NCBI RefSeq assembly: GCF_964340395.1
Contig: NC_135553.1
Coordinates: 19,977,849 to 20,034,448, forward strand
Source of the DNA: Glandiceps talaboti
Lineage: Eukaryota; Hemichordata; Enteropneusta; Spengelidae
Reading direction: 5' to 3'
DNA: 56,600 nt
Every line of letters begins with the position of its first letter. The first letter of the stretch is position 1. Of this stretch, positions 18,116-28,446 are shown piece by piece. The position numbers and the translations under genes were made by a program. The notes under the pieces were generated by a model that saw nothing but the letters and a program-made list of their open reading frames with translations, was not told where the DNA came from and made no database searches.

Positions 18116-19473
18116 ATGGTTCCGATCATGCCTTGTCTACATATACGAGGTGTTGCAGTAAATATGGTCCACATGAGGAACAACCTGACGAAGGTCACTT
18201 TAATTGGAGTACTCCTGGCTGTAATTTCAATGATATTTATACATGTGGCGGTTTTTAAATTAACCAATCTATTTGACCGGACTCCCCGCATTGTAAGTTA
18301 ATCTTTCTACTGGGTACTTGATATATGATTTGTTTGAACCGAAATACAGTAATGTTTTCTTTTCTCTTTATTACTTTATCAATCTATTCACATGACTGTC
18401 ATCAAATAAACAAGACACTTTGAATTCTTCAGTGTTTAGATTCATTGTATTTGTTTTCTCTCGTATATTTTCAGAAACAATCAAGACCTCTAAACGGAAG
18501 CGCAATTGTCAATGTTATTGATCCACATTACTCAAGGTCAAATGAGTCCGTTAATGACCTACAAAATTCAAGGTCAATCGAACCTGTTATTGGCTTACAC
18601 AATGTTACCGGATCTTCCAAGGAACATGGGAAACAGTTTGGTTACCTACAACCTCATGACCATTTTGTGGTACCCAACATAGCACATTTCATCTGGTTTA
18701 CATGTCACCCATTTCGTTTTGAAAATCTTATCAGCATGCTGAGTGTACACAGGGTTATGAAGGCAGATAAAATATTATTCCACACAGACTGTCAACCTGA
18801 GGGCGAATGGTGGCAGGAAGCCAAGAAATTTATTCCTGCACTAATAATCCGTAACATGACAATGCCTACAGAGGTGTTTGGAAATAACCTTTCAACTAAA
18901 TGGCCAGAGCATGCTGCTGATGTTGCAAGACTGCAAATTTTGATGCAGTGGGGAGGTGTTTATCTTGACTTAGACTTGTTTGTTTTAGCATCTTTAGACC
19001 CACTACGATATTACGACTATGTCGTAGGCAGATCAGACGATATTACTATATCAAACAGTATAATTCTGGCTAATAAAAACGCGACATTTCTGAAAATCTT
19101 TTACAACAGCTACAAAATCTATCACAGCGAATGTTGGACTTGCAACTCAGTTGTCAAGCAGCATAATTTGGCAAAGGAAAATGTAAACCTGTTGCACATC
19201 GAGCCCCAGAGCATGATAAAACCGAATTATATCAATTATGCACAAATATTCAATGGTAAATATAATTGGAGAGAAGAACATTTCACTGTCCATGTTTTCA
19301 TGAGACTATATCGTTCAGCAAATGCAAATAAACCACCGTTTACCAAGGAAAACATTAAAACAATGGACAACGCTTTTGGTGAAATGTGTCGATATATATA
19401 TTATGGGTCACCTGACTTAATTGATTCAAATGTTACAAAGTTATTATCATTAGCACCGCCTGCATTTTTTTAA
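18116..19473 (+). CDS. Spliced type II Golgi glycosyltransferase (GT32-like, DXD)
   Basis: Two exons: 18116-18292 and 18475-19473, intron 182 bases with GTAAGT donor and TTTTCAG acceptor, joined in phase 0, giving 391 residues. A short cytoplasmic N-terminus is followed by a signal-anchor helix (about 27-49), then a Ser/Asn-rich stem and a catalytic domain. A W-G-G-V-Y-L-D-L-D motif places the DXD at 224-226, preceded by a Pro-Glu-His-A-A-D-x-A-R-L segment typical of the Gly_transf_sug (GT32) group. Such enzymes use a nucleotide sugar and Mn2+ in the Golgi lumen; the sugar and acceptor cannot be read. Several N-x-S/T sites fit a luminal domain. The architecture is that of animal Golgi enzymes, so host capture is likely, yet the intron has been kept or gained. 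Confidence 0.85.
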
Positions 19474-19478
19474 TATTA

Positions 19479-19487
19479 TTACTAACG
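19479..19487 (+). promoter_or_regulatory. TTACTAACG element before the probable capsid gene
   Basis: 40 bases before the ATG at 19527; member of the recurrent TAnTAACG set. Confidence 0.4.
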
Positions 19488-19526
19488 ATCATACATGTTT
19501 CAGTATGAGATTGTTTGGTTTGCAAC

Positions 19527-22500
19527 ATGGCATCTTCTGGATTTACCAATGCACGCCATAGACAGGCAAAACCATTTGATGGTCAAGACGTGTTAGATAT
19601 TGATATGTTGTTTTCTGGTGTGTTGAGAGATGGTTCGTCCGCTGTGGATGGTATTGGTGGAGGTAAACCTTCCTCTCGACCATTCCCCATGGATGCTGAT
19701 TACATCGGATATCGCAATCAGGGACACACTGTAACAGACAAGGATTGGGTAGCATACAGAGATGTTGTTCTCAGTCAAAGAATACTTTTTGATGCCGTGG
19801 CACCTACAGATGGTGTTATAGGAATGAACAAAGACAAATTGGGATGGTTTTGTCCAGTGGTGATAATGAATGGGTTAAGTACATTTTCAATGGAAGAGAT
19901 ACTAGCACCCCCAGTCGTCATTGACAAGTGCACGGCCAGTTCGGAGCTGCAGACACTTGGAGCTGAGAAACAATCGCGCCAGTACACTATGGAAATGTAT
20001 GGTATTGCCATTTCGTTATCCCCAGAGCTCATTCAACGGGCGTCAGATGAAGAAATCAAAAACGCCTTTAAAATGAAAGTGACCCAAGCAATTAACAGTA
20101 TAGCAATGACCTTACAGCGAATAGTTTATGGAAGCATATTCCGTGCACCCACACTTGAGTATATGGAATTTCGAAACGTACGGAATGAGAGAGACATTAG
20201 CAAGAGATCTCTTTTCTATGGCACTATGCAAAAAAGAATAAATTTGTTTCTGGCATGGAATCTGAGGAGAACGAACAGACAGGCCATTTTAATTGATCTA
20301 GACAATAGTCTGAATTATTCCAGTCAGAACTTTGGTGATGCTGATACGATAATTTGTCATCCAGTGGCTGCAGGGGCGATGAGTACCATGGTCTTTGAAG
20401 CATCCGACTCTTTACAAATCTGGGACAATGACAGAGAAGTCTATTTCATGTGTACGTCCAAAAGTGGTACAGTCCTTGAAAGCGGCATTAAACCCAACAG
20501 TTATCTCAGTCACAAGGAAGGACCACCTACATTGGGGACCATGGTTAATGGGAAAATGAAATACATCATTCCGTGCCCTGATGCAAAAATCGATGGGCAC
20601 ACATATAATTTGAGTGAACTGGAAGCCCATTTCAAGAGCTTCAATGTGATTGGATACAATCCCTTGCTTCACCGACAAGGGGGTTTGTTTGATTTCAATG
20701 AAATAGCCTCAGTGGATTGGAATTCGATAATAGTGACTGATTTTGAAAAGAGAAGTGATTCTCGTATCACTCTAAGTGATATCATGGAGAAGAGTGGTTA
20801 CTTCTTGCCAGAAACTTACAATGCCAGGGTATACAACAACCTATTGAACAGTGTAGATTTCATGGTATTGAGAAACATCTCACCTGAAGAGTATAACCAA
20901 GGTTTTGCTTTACCATTAGATTTGCGAAACAAACGTTGTCTGTTAGACCCAAGTCGCAAGGTATTCTATGATCCAGAGAGACGGAGTTTTCGTCCAAGTT
21001 TCACCTATGGACACAGTAACTTAAGTTCTTGTCCTGTGGACAGGGGTGATATCGTTTCGGGTATGACTATTATGTCCAGGTGCATGGTGAATGGCGAAGA
21101 TGGTGAAGACGAGGACTTGTTATGTAACTACCTGAAAGACTGTCTCTCTCTCGAGTGGACAGATAAGGATTTCAACACACTGGATTTGTTTGACGCCACA
21201 CGTTTCGAAGAAGCAATGGGCAACAATCAAGTGGAAAATGTAGGAAGGTTGAGTGAAGCTGTGATTGGTGATGTCAGATCTAACAATGGCTTAACACATT
21301 TCACTAATTATGACCAACTTTTGATGGTGAGACATTTCTGTCAGCTGGTTTCAAACAGAGAAGGCAAGACAAAAGAAAGAAATGACAATAGTCTAGATCC
21401 ATTGGAATCGGCCATAATCAACATTACAATCATATTGGCATTTGTTGAGACACTTTATGAAAAGTACAAGAGCATAACGAGGGCAAGACAAGACACCACG
21501 CACAGTTGGCTCTTTCACCAGTTGGGTCACACTACTCTCCAAGAAAACTTCAGAGACCATTCACCACATGAGGAGCACATGGATATTCAGCTCCACAAGG
21601 CTTCCCTTTATCACAATGTTGTTCTCCGATCGTTTTCACCTGTCGTCTACATTGCTGGTTGCAACAGTCTGGAGGAAGCTTTGGGCAACAATCTGGTTAG
21701 GGTTGTCGACCATGTCAACATCAACTTCAACGAGGAAGTGTACAATTACAACAGTAACTTCAAATCACTGGTGGCTCGCAAGACTTTTAACACTATAGCT
21801 GACCCATCATTCATCCAACCACAACATAAATTCCTTGTATCTGTCTACTGCCCGTTATTGTGTTACAATGAAGGAATGTGTAGCGAAGAGTACGCAAGAG
21901 GTGATCACTTTCTTAATGACAACTACTCGTACAGAACCGATTGGATATGTTCTTCTGCATATGGGTTATTGGTGAAATGTTTCACACTTCTCTTCATAAG
22001 CATGTTGCAAAACCCTGCAACTACCAGGGCACTTGGCAATGCAGGCGTGTATTTGAACACGGGGTTCCTGTTGTTTCGCACAGTGCAGCAAACGACGTGT
22101 GGGATAGCTATGGCAAGGTCGGGACGACAGAACAGATACCTATTTTGTGGAAACTGTAAAACAGACAGTTACCACACCAACTCGTCTAGCTACATGACAA
22201 ACATACGTTTAGAGGCAGAGGCAGTGGACAAAGACCCAATTAACAACACAAGAGTTCAACACCATGTCGCAGGCCTGGGATATAGAGGTGGTATGGGTAC
22301 AGACATATGGGACCCTTTCAACAAAGACAGTAAAGGTGACTTTGTGGCCGTGCCCATGTGTCCTTCGTTAGACATTACAGAGTGGAGTCACATACAACCA
22401 GTCAATGGACGCGTTTCCCATTCTGATGGCAACACAGCAAAGGGTCCGTGTACAATTGACGAGGTTCAGGACTTCTTCACAAACAACCCTTGGGGCACTC

Positions 22501-22964
22501 TAGGACTGTCAGAGGCACAGGTCATTTTAGGAAACATGCGCCACCCTCTCTGGTCTTTTCAGGAAAGCCAGTATGGAACATACAAGAGTTTTCTGCAGGC
22601 CAAGGCACCAATCACACAGTTCAAAGTTGGTATTGATACTTTTCACCGGCCAGTGGATACCAATGGTTTCCACAATGAATCTAACATTGCAGTTCAAGGA
22701 AGACAGTACCATGACAACATGAAATGCGACCTTGCATATAAGACACTGAACAAAGGCTACTATGGAGAAAACGAGCATAGTTCAAACACTTTCCAAGATG
22801 TCCTCAACATTGCAACAGTTCGCGAAGATGAAGGAATGGTGTTGATGGACCCTAACACATGTCAATTGTCTACAAAAAGAACCGATCCGTATTTCATTGA
22901 AACTGGAGCTCGCAAGAAATTTAAACCTCTAGGGCAACCGAACAACACTTTTGTCATACGCTGA
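19527..22964 (+). CDS. Probable major capsid protein
   Basis: 1,145 residues from the ATG at 19527 (context AAC-ATG-G). It is the largest non-repetitive protein in the capsid region and has no signal or membrane helix. The N-terminal third shows features seen in HK97-fold shells: an N-arm; an M-E-M-Y-G-I-A-I-S-L-S-P-E-L-I segment (about 155-169), as in the strand entering the E-loop or spine-helix region; a long helix after it; and later an A-D-T-I-I-C-H-P-V-A-A-G segment (about 271-282) resembling the conserved A-domain region before a loop. The remaining ~750 residues would form the tower-like insertions of a herpes-type capsomer. It is slightly shorter than the ~1,350 residues usual for vertebrate herpesviruses. 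The assignment is by size, context and fold-like hints, not by a sequence match. Confidence 0.6.
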   Translation: MASSGFTNARHRQAKPFDGQDVLDIDMLFSGVLRDGSSAVDGIGGGKPSSRPFPMDADYIGYRNQGHTVTDKDWVAYRDVVLSQRILFDAVAPTDGVIGMNKDKLGWFCPVVIMNGLSTFSMEEILAPPVVIDKCTASSELQTLGAEKQSRQYTMEMYGIAISLSPELIQRASDEEIKNAFKMKVTQAINSIAMTLQRIVYGSIFRAPTLEYMEFRNVRNERDISKRSLFYGTMQKRINLFLAWNLRRTNRQAILIDLDNSLNYSSQNFGDADTIICHPVAAGAMSTMVFEASDSLQIWDNDREVYFMCTSKSGTVLESGIKPNSYLSHKEGPPTLGTMVNGKMKYIIPCPDAKIDGHTYNLSELEAHFKSFNVIGYNPLLHRQGGLFDFNEIASVDWNSIIVTDFEKRSDSRITLSDIMEKSGYFLPETYNARVYNNLLNSVDFMVLRNISPEEYNQGFALPLDLRNKRCLLDPSRKVFYDPERRSFRPSFTYGHSNLSSCPVDRGDIVSGMTIMSRCMVNGEDGEDEDLLCNYLKDCLSLEWTDKDFNTLDLFDATRFEEAMGNNQVENVGRLSEAVIGDVRSNNGLTHFTNYDQLLMVRHFCQLVSNREGKTKERNDNSLDPLESAIINITIILAFVETLYEKYKSITRARQDTTHSWLFHQLGHTTLQENFRDHSPHEEHMDIQLHKASLYHNVVLRSFSPVVYIAGCNSLEEALGNNLVRVVDHVNINFNEEVYNYNSNFKSLVARKTFNTIADPSFIQPQHKFLVSVYCPLLCYNEGMCSEEYARGDHFLNDNYSYRTDWICSSAYGLLVKCFTLLFISMLQNPATTRALGNAGVYLNTGFLLFRTVQQTTCGIAMARSGRQNRYLFCGNCKTDSYHTNSSSYMTNIRLEAEAVDKDPINNTRVQHHVAGLGYRGGMGTDIWDPFNKDSKGDFVAVPMCPSLDITEWSHIQPVNGRVSHSDGNTAKGPCTIDEVQDFFTNNPWGTLGLSEAQVILGNMRHPLWSFQESQYGTYKSFLQAKAPITQFKVGIDTFHRPVDTNGFHNESNIAVQGRQYHDNMKCDLAYKTLNKGYYGENEHSSNTFQDVLNIATVREDEGMVLMDPNTCQLSTKRTDPYFIETGARKKFKPLGQPNNTFVIR

Positions 22965-23069
22965 CATGTACCATTAACTTGACAAATGCATGGCAAACTA
23001 CATAAATTGCTCACACAAAAGAATCTTATTTTTTAATTTTATTTTTTTTTATTGAATAAACGTTTTCTC

Positions 23070-23822
23070 TTATTCATACCCTAAAATCCATGAGAATGAA
23101 TCTGTGGTTTTGGAAAAACAGCCCATAAAGTGGATGTAAGTGTATCTTTCTTGCATGGAATGTATAGCGACCAAAGCATAGACTCTGCCGAGACTGTATG
23201 TGTTTGCTAACATGACAGAACCGATTTGAGCCTGGAGCACGGCTTTAGAGAAAAACGAACGTTTGTATCGAGTGGTTTTGTTTTTCTTTGCTGATTTGTG
23301 CTCTTCAATGATATCCCGGTGACTCCTTGTTGTTGTCTTGAGTTCGATAACAGTATAATGTTTGGTTTCTACATGAAAAGCAACAATGTCAGTCAAAGCT
23401 ACACTTGCCTGGTTCATTCCATGCCTAAAATTAGTCACGGGTAATTGACAAACGAGTGGAAGGTAACCTTTTTTTTTTAGTGTAGAGAGGATGGTTTGAA
23501 CAGATGGGCAATGTGTTACGTCATTGTGTTTGATTTTAGCTTGAACTTTTAAGTCTATGGCTTTACCAACATTCATGGCAGCATGCGGATGAAGTCCAGA
23601 TTTAGAACATTTTTTCTTTTTCCAAGACCGACGATGGAAATACTTCAGGGGCGTATGGTGTGGGTCGATTTGTTTCGTAAGTCCTAACAAAGGAGTCCCG
23701 TCTGCATAAAATCCGCCTTTACCTCTGACAATGCTATATTTTTTATGTTGGAGAAGGTGGTCCAACCGATGATTTCTCAAATCTCTAGAATCTAAATCAG
23801 CTAAAAACTGCGTTCGTGTCAT
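23070..23822 (-). CDS. PD-(D/E)XK nuclease (alkaline/lambda-exonuclease-like)
   Basis: 250 residues. The core signature is visible: a T-D-I-V at 144-147 (D145), a strand ending I-E-L-K at 159-162 (E160, K162), and a downstream helix with Q-A-Q-I (about 194-197). This matches the D...E-x-K...Q pattern of lambda exonuclease/RecB-type nucleases. A G-K-A-I-D-L helix at 86-91 fits the motif I helix. The basic N-terminus (about 60-75) could bind DNA. Herpesviruses encode an alkaline nuclease of this superfamily that processes replicating DNA; this one is shorter than vertebrate-virus homologues, so orthology is inference. It is divergent from the following membrane gene. Confidence 0.78.
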   Translation of the reverse strand: MTRTQFLADLDSRDLRNHRLDHLLQHKKYSIVRGKGGFYADGTPLLGLTKQIDPHHTPLKYFHRRSWKKKKCSKSGLHPHAAMNVGKAIDLKVQAKIKHNDVTHCPSVQTILSTLKKKGYLPLVCQLPVTNFRHGMNQASVALTDIVAFHVETKHYTVIELKTTTRSHRDIIEEHKSAKKNKTTRYKRSFFSKAVLQAQIGSVMLANTYSLGRVYALVAIHSMQERYTYIHFMGCFSKTTDSFSWILGYE

Positions 23823-23837
23823 TGAGGTGTATTACTT

Positions 23838-23846
23838 CTATTAACG
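23838..23846 (+). promoter_or_regulatory. CTATTAACG element
   Basis: 41 bases before the ATG at 23887, in the 64-base gap between divergent genes. Confidence 0.4.
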
Positions 23847-23886
23847 TGGGTTGTTTGAGAGGTCATTAGTAGTAGCTCTGAGCAAC

Positions 23887-24696
23887 ATGATTTCGACCAG
23901 GAAAGTTGGTAAGAGTGCTCGTCCTAGTACTTTTGGGGGCAGCAAGAAAGGCATTAAAACTCGTGTGCAACGAAAGTTTAGGAATGTGTTTGATCGTACA
24001 ATTGACAGTTTCAGAAGATTAGATGATGAAATTATTGACTGCTACAGGGAGAAGGGCCTGCGAGCTTGGCACGATCACATACTGCTCAACTTACAAAAGT
24101 TCATATATGCTGTTTTTTTCACCATTGCCGCTGTGATGCTGGTAGTCGAAGGGAATATGGCAGGTGGTGATCCTTGCAAAATGACTGACTTGTACGGTAT
24201 TTTCAAATTCTGTATTTATCCAATGTATTTGGATTTCAGCATGACCGTATTGAACGTTTTGTACTTGATTTACCGTGGTTTGAAGGGTGAAGACTCGTTA
24301 CTTGTAGCCCTGAATGAACCCATGTCATGGGAACGTATTGCTGTACATGCTTATCCATTGTTAGTTGTGGCTATCTGGACAGTGACTGCACAAAGCGTGC
24401 CAATGTGTTTCTTGACCACTGAATACAGGGATTCTGGCTGGTGTCAAGTCTTCACATCTGGTGTGGTCAAGGCATTGCTAATAGCTGTGCTAGTGTTATC
24501 TTTCATACACTTGTTCACTCACATTTACCACCACAGAAAACTGACAAAAGAAATAGATTTGCGAGGTACCAAACAAAGTCATGACATGACAATGACTGAT
24601 TTGAGTGAAACAAAATCACTGCTAGAGCCAGAGGCTGTTATGGATGCCGATGAAGGTTTATTCCCAGGCGACCATTCACAAACATACAGATATTAA
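23887..24696 (+). CDS. Four-span membrane protein
   Basis: 269 residues from the ATG at 23887; the frame opens earlier without an ATG. A basic N-terminus (about 1-45) precedes four hydrophobic segments near 67-90, 105-130, 150-170 and 188-212. A short cytoplasmic tail ends with acidic residues and Y-R-Y. Basic residues flank the first and last spans, giving both termini inside. Cys residues in the loops could pair outside. Topology resembles small viral multispan envelope proteins, but no family was recognised. Confidence 0.75.
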   Translation: MISTRKVGKSARPSTFGGSKKGIKTRVQRKFRNVFDRTIDSFRRLDDEIIDCYREKGLRAWHDHILLNLQKFIYAVFFTIAAVMLVVEGNMAGGDPCKMTDLYGIFKFCIYPMYLDFSMTVLNVLYLIYRGLKGEDSLLVALNEPMSWERIAVHAYPLLVVAIWTVTAQSVPMCFLTTEYRDSGWCQVFTSGVVKALLIAVLVLSFIHLFTHIYHHRKLTKEIDLRGTKQSHDMTMTDLSETKSLLEPEAVMDADEGLFPGDHSQTYRY

Positions 24697-24758
24697 AACC
24701 TGTCGTACACACTGAAAAAGACATCGTGTTGTAGTGTTATTTGTTTTAAAAGACATCC

Positions 24759-24767
24759 ATATTAGCG
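24759..24767 (+). promoter_or_regulatory. ATATTAGCG element
   Basis: Variant of the TAnTAACG motif, 29 bases before the ATG of the RING gene. Confidence 0.35.
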
Positions 24768-24795
24768 TGTGTCGTATACTTTTGGAAAACGAAAG

Positions 24796-27700
24796 ATGGA
24801 AAGTGGTGTGTTGTACCCAGATTTAGACAAAACTGTATTGAGGGGGTTAGGGGGTGGATCGAGTAACAAGAGCTGCTGTTTAATGTCTCTAAACAAGTCC
24901 CTTGAAAAGACGTGGAGCAGGTTAAAAGCTGTCGACCCCATACGGATCGACAATTTTCTCGAAAAAATATTCAAAATAACAAGTAGCCAAGACTGTGTAA
25001 CACTTGTCGAAATAGCAAACTTGGCTCGAGAAGTCCCTGTTGTGCAGAATGGCAAACCATGTAACCTGTATGACATAGTCAGGGAAATGGTCATGCATCA
25101 AAGGGAGTTTGTTGTCTATGGTGTATATTCCAACAGTAGTGCGTTCAACAGTGTCTGTACAGTGAACAACAATCCTCTGTTGGATGATTTCTCGGAAGGC
25201 AAAAGACTTAAAGGTGGTAGCAAAAGTATACAGACGTCTTCAGTGTGGCATGAAAGACTGTGTGACATCAACGGTTTAGATAAATTTTACACCATCAACA
25301 GACTTGATGGGACCATGACTATGGCCAAAACCTACCTTGATGCTCCCCATTCCCTTGTGGTTGGTAGCCCTCCTCTCATGGACAAAACGTGGCAGGCACT
25401 AAAGGGCATGTTGAATTCTGGCCAGTGTATTTCAGTTGATGAATTAAAGGAGGACGGTTTCTGTTTTCAGGCTTATGTGTTTTTGCTAGGTAGACTTCGT
25501 TCATTTCTAAATTGTCGTCAAGGTAACAACAAAATAACCATTCTGCCAAGAAGAGAAGAAACACTCTTAGCCAAGATTCCAAAAAGCATTGTAACAGACA
25601 GTGTCATGTTTGTATCTGAAGAAAAGCATGGTGTTGTGTCATTCAAAAAATTGATAAAACATTTGCAGCAAAGATATGAAGTCGAAAGTGCCATTGGTAT
25701 CGAACTGTACCTCTTGGCACATGACTGGGCATCTGCTAACGTCAGAGTTTTTATGAAAGGGGACCACCTGAGTCATGGCGATCTAGAATTCGAAGATCAG
25801 CCAGAAGAGAGGAGATGTGTGTTATCATTACTACAGACATTTGAACCAACAGCAGATGTCAGAAACCATCCAAAAATTGCAGACGTGCTGTTGGGCCTTA
25901 GATTCAGCTGTAGAATGCGAGACTGCAATGACAGGTTTGCTAATGAAAGGTATGTAACACGTCACCTGTTTGAAAAGCACGGGTTGTCTGAGCAACAAAT
26001 TGAGGAAACGCATGCACTGGACACTTGTGAAACGGCTAACTTTTACAGGTTTTTCGACGAGTGTAGGTGGTTGGACAGAAACGAACGACTTCGACACAGG
26101 GAAGCATGCAGGCTGCTACCCAGCCTTACAGAAAAAAGTAAGGAGTTTGTAAAAATGCATGTGCAAAACACAGTGAAAAGAAACGGGTTAAAAGTGGAAA
26201 TAAAGCGGTTGAGAGAGTTTATGCAGAAATCACATGACACCGATGTTATAACACTTTTGAAAAGGACTTTGGCCAGGCGACAACAACATCTTGACATCAG
26301 TATGTCTCGCATGTTATCTGAAGAAGAATTTGAATCTCTGTATAACATGTGGTTGGGTGTGATCAGAGACAGAACAGAGGAAAACAATACTATAGCTAAC
26401 TTTCAACGAGAGTGTGAAGAGGCTGTATCGTTAAACCAATCGTGGAAAGCATTCAACCTGGCAGAAACGGATTTTCAGAACTCGCTAGAAAGATGTGGTG
26501 GCAGAGACTTTAGTTCTACATCCAATCAGGTCCTAGAAATGGAACTAGTAAATGATGCAAACGACCCACAGACAGGAAGTCTGCGCTCATCCATTCTAAC
26601 TAACAGACTCATCCAGGGTCGAACATCACCAAGCAATGACAACACAGATGCAAAGAAAATGTACTTGACCAAAATGGTTTCCAGTGTCAAAGCTTATCCA
26701 TCAAATCATCCCGAAACAGATTTCTTGCAGCTGTCGACAGCAACTGACACTAACATCCATGATAATCCCAGACAAGTGAAAAGAAAACACGATGACGGGG
26801 TTATCAAACTTCGCTTTCCAGCCCAAGGCAACAAAAGCAGAGAGAAATCGAGCATGTTCCCAATGGAAAACCCGTCCCTTAAGAAACATTTCTTCAACCA
26901 GATCGATCAACTTAAACCTGCTTGTGACGACAGCAATGATGAGTTGATTCTGTTAGAGCCAACGAAAATCAAAGTCCACGGATCTGATTGTTTTGTGGAC
27001 GTGTGCAACATCATGGAAAAAATAGTAACTGTAGAGAATCCTGAACACAGCAGGGCATTTGAAATGAAGACTCTAATCGTGCAAACACTGAACAATTTTT
27101 TCCTTTTGAGCCAGAAAGGAATACTGTTTCTCCAACAACACATACAGTCGCAAGTGTTGGTCAAAAGCTTGGGAAGCCCCACTACATTTAGACAGACATG
27201 GATTCAGTGTTTACAGCAATTGTTTAAACTTCTCAACGAAAACGAGAGAGGTCATAAGAATTCTTTTTTCCTGAAACGCTACTTTAAACGAAACGACCCA
27301 TACAAGTGCATTGTATATGTTGACAGAGATACAGCTTACGACGACATTGTAGCACAATGCAGTGGAGACAGTTGCAGAGTCAGTGATGATGACAGTGACA
27401 GAGATGACAATGATGAGGAAAGACCCCTTTCAAATCGAAAGTGGGAGAGAGCAGACTGTGCACTATGTTTGGAACCTTTGGGACCCAACAGGGAACTGCA
27501 GGGCCTTAACTGTGCTGGCCAGAGACTCAGAAAGCGTCTAGGTGTTGACCAGTCAGATGACGAACTGATTCGTTATGCAAACAGTCAACACCAGTCCGAC
27601 GACTGGAACGGCTGTCACTTGTTTCACGAGTCATGTCTGCAGGAGAATTTAAGAGTAAATGCCATGGACGAAGAAACGTCTCAATTTTCATGTCCAATAT

Positions 27701-28356
27701 GCCGCACTGCAATATACCAAAGACAACAGTTGGACATCATTCAGTTCAAACTATGTACAGACACGAAGATATCACAAAATACATTTGATGTGAAATCTAT
27801 GTCAAATGCACGTGAAACTGTGAGTCTCAAACTTCAGAAAATACAACTTTCATCGTCACGGGACATTGGGGATTTGAAGTCCACCATACGGAAGTCGCTA
27901 TCTCGTCCACCACTCAAATACAATGACAAAACTCAACCCAAGTACACACTCAAAGAGTACACAGAGTATTTACCACGAAGAGTAGAAGAACGAAATGTGC
28001 AGAACCTTTTCGATAAAATGTGTTCTAAAAATGTAATCGAATACACAGATGAATTTGCCATGCAACAAGTTAAAGTGAAACCAAAATTTCGCTATAATGT
28101 AGATGCAAGCATGAAATTCAAGAATGTCGAAAGTTTAAGCGAAGAGTACTTCCCACAAAGACGAACCGCGGAATACCTGCATTCTAAAAAAGGATTCGAA
28201 AACACAGTAGAATTTGCCATGCCAAAAACAAAAGAGAAACCAAGATTTCGCTACAATGAAGACACAAGCATGAAATGCAAGTACGTCGAAAGTGTAGATG
28301 AAGATGAAGAGGAAGACAGAACAGTACAAAATACTTATCCCGTGCCAATTTTTTGA
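24796..28356 (+). CDS. Large protein with C2H2 finger and RING finger (probable E3 ubiquitin ligase)
   Basis: 1,186 residues from the ATG at 24796. A C2H2 finger (C-x4-C-x12-H-x4-H) lies at about 372-395. An acidic Asp/Ser run (about 858-875) precedes a RING-type domain at about 887-972: C-x-x-C at the start, a long insert, then C-H-x-x-x-H-x-x-C and finally C-P-I-C. RING domains recruit E2 enzymes to ubiquitinate targets; herpesviruses use such proteins to control host restriction and gene expression. The C-terminal ~110 residues hold two related segments (K-P-x-F-R-Y-N-x-D at about 1093 and 1152). An ATATTAGCG element lies 29 bases upstream of the start. The large N-terminal region is unassigned. 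No signal peptide. Confidence 0.82.
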   Translation: MESGVLYPDLDKTVLRGLGGGSSNKSCCLMSLNKSLEKTWSRLKAVDPIRIDNFLEKIFKITSSQDCVTLVEIANLAREVPVVQNGKPCNLYDIVREMVMHQREFVVYGVYSNSSAFNSVCTVNNNPLLDDFSEGKRLKGGSKSIQTSSVWHERLCDINGLDKFYTINRLDGTMTMAKTYLDAPHSLVVGSPPLMDKTWQALKGMLNSGQCISVDELKEDGFCFQAYVFLLGRLRSFLNCRQGNNKITILPRREETLLAKIPKSIVTDSVMFVSEEKHGVVSFKKLIKHLQQRYEVESAIGIELYLLAHDWASANVRVFMKGDHLSHGDLEFEDQPEERRCVLSLLQTFEPTADVRNHPKIADVLLGLRFSCRMRDCNDRFANERYVTRHLFEKHGLSEQQIEETHALDTCETANFYRFFDECRWLDRNERLRHREACRLLPSLTEKSKEFVKMHVQNTVKRNGLKVEIKRLREFMQKSHDTDVITLLKRTLARRQQHLDISMSRMLSEEEFESLYNMWLGVIRDRTEENNTIANFQRECEEAVSLNQSWKAFNLAETDFQNSLERCGGRDFSSTSNQVLEMELVNDANDPQTGSLRSSILTNRLIQGRTSPSNDNTDAKKMYLTKMVSSVKAYPSNHPETDFLQLSTATDTNIHDNPRQVKRKHDDGVIKLRFPAQGNKSREKSSMFPMENPSLKKHFFNQIDQLKPACDDSNDELILLEPTKIKVHGSDCFVDVCNIMEKIVTVENPEHSRAFEMKTLIVQTLNNFFLLSQKGILFLQQHIQSQVLVKSLGSPTTFRQTWIQCLQQLFKLLNENERGHKNSFFLKRYFKRNDPYKCIVYVDRDTAYDDIVAQCSGDSCRVSDDDSDRDDNDEERPLSNRKWERADCALCLEPLGPNRELQGLNCAGQRLRKRLGVDQSDDELIRYANSQHQSDDWNGCHLFHESCLQENLRVNAMDEETSQFSCPICRTAIYQRQQLDIIQFKLCTDTKISQNTFDVKSMSNARETVSLKLQKIQLSSSRDIGDLKSTIRKSLSRPPLKYNDKTQPKYTLKEYTEYLPRRVEERNVQNLFDKMCSKNVIEYTDEFAMQQVKVKPKFRYNVDASMKFKNVESLSEEYFPQRRTAEYLHSKKGFENTVEFAMPKTKEKPRFRYNEDTSMKCKYVESVDEDEEEDRTVQNTYPVPIF

Positions 28357-28446
28357 ATATTCATTTGAACACAAAATACAAAAGTTAATAAATGAATACA
28401 CAAACAAAAAATGGTTTCTTTTTTTGACTTTTTCCCCCTCTCTTAT

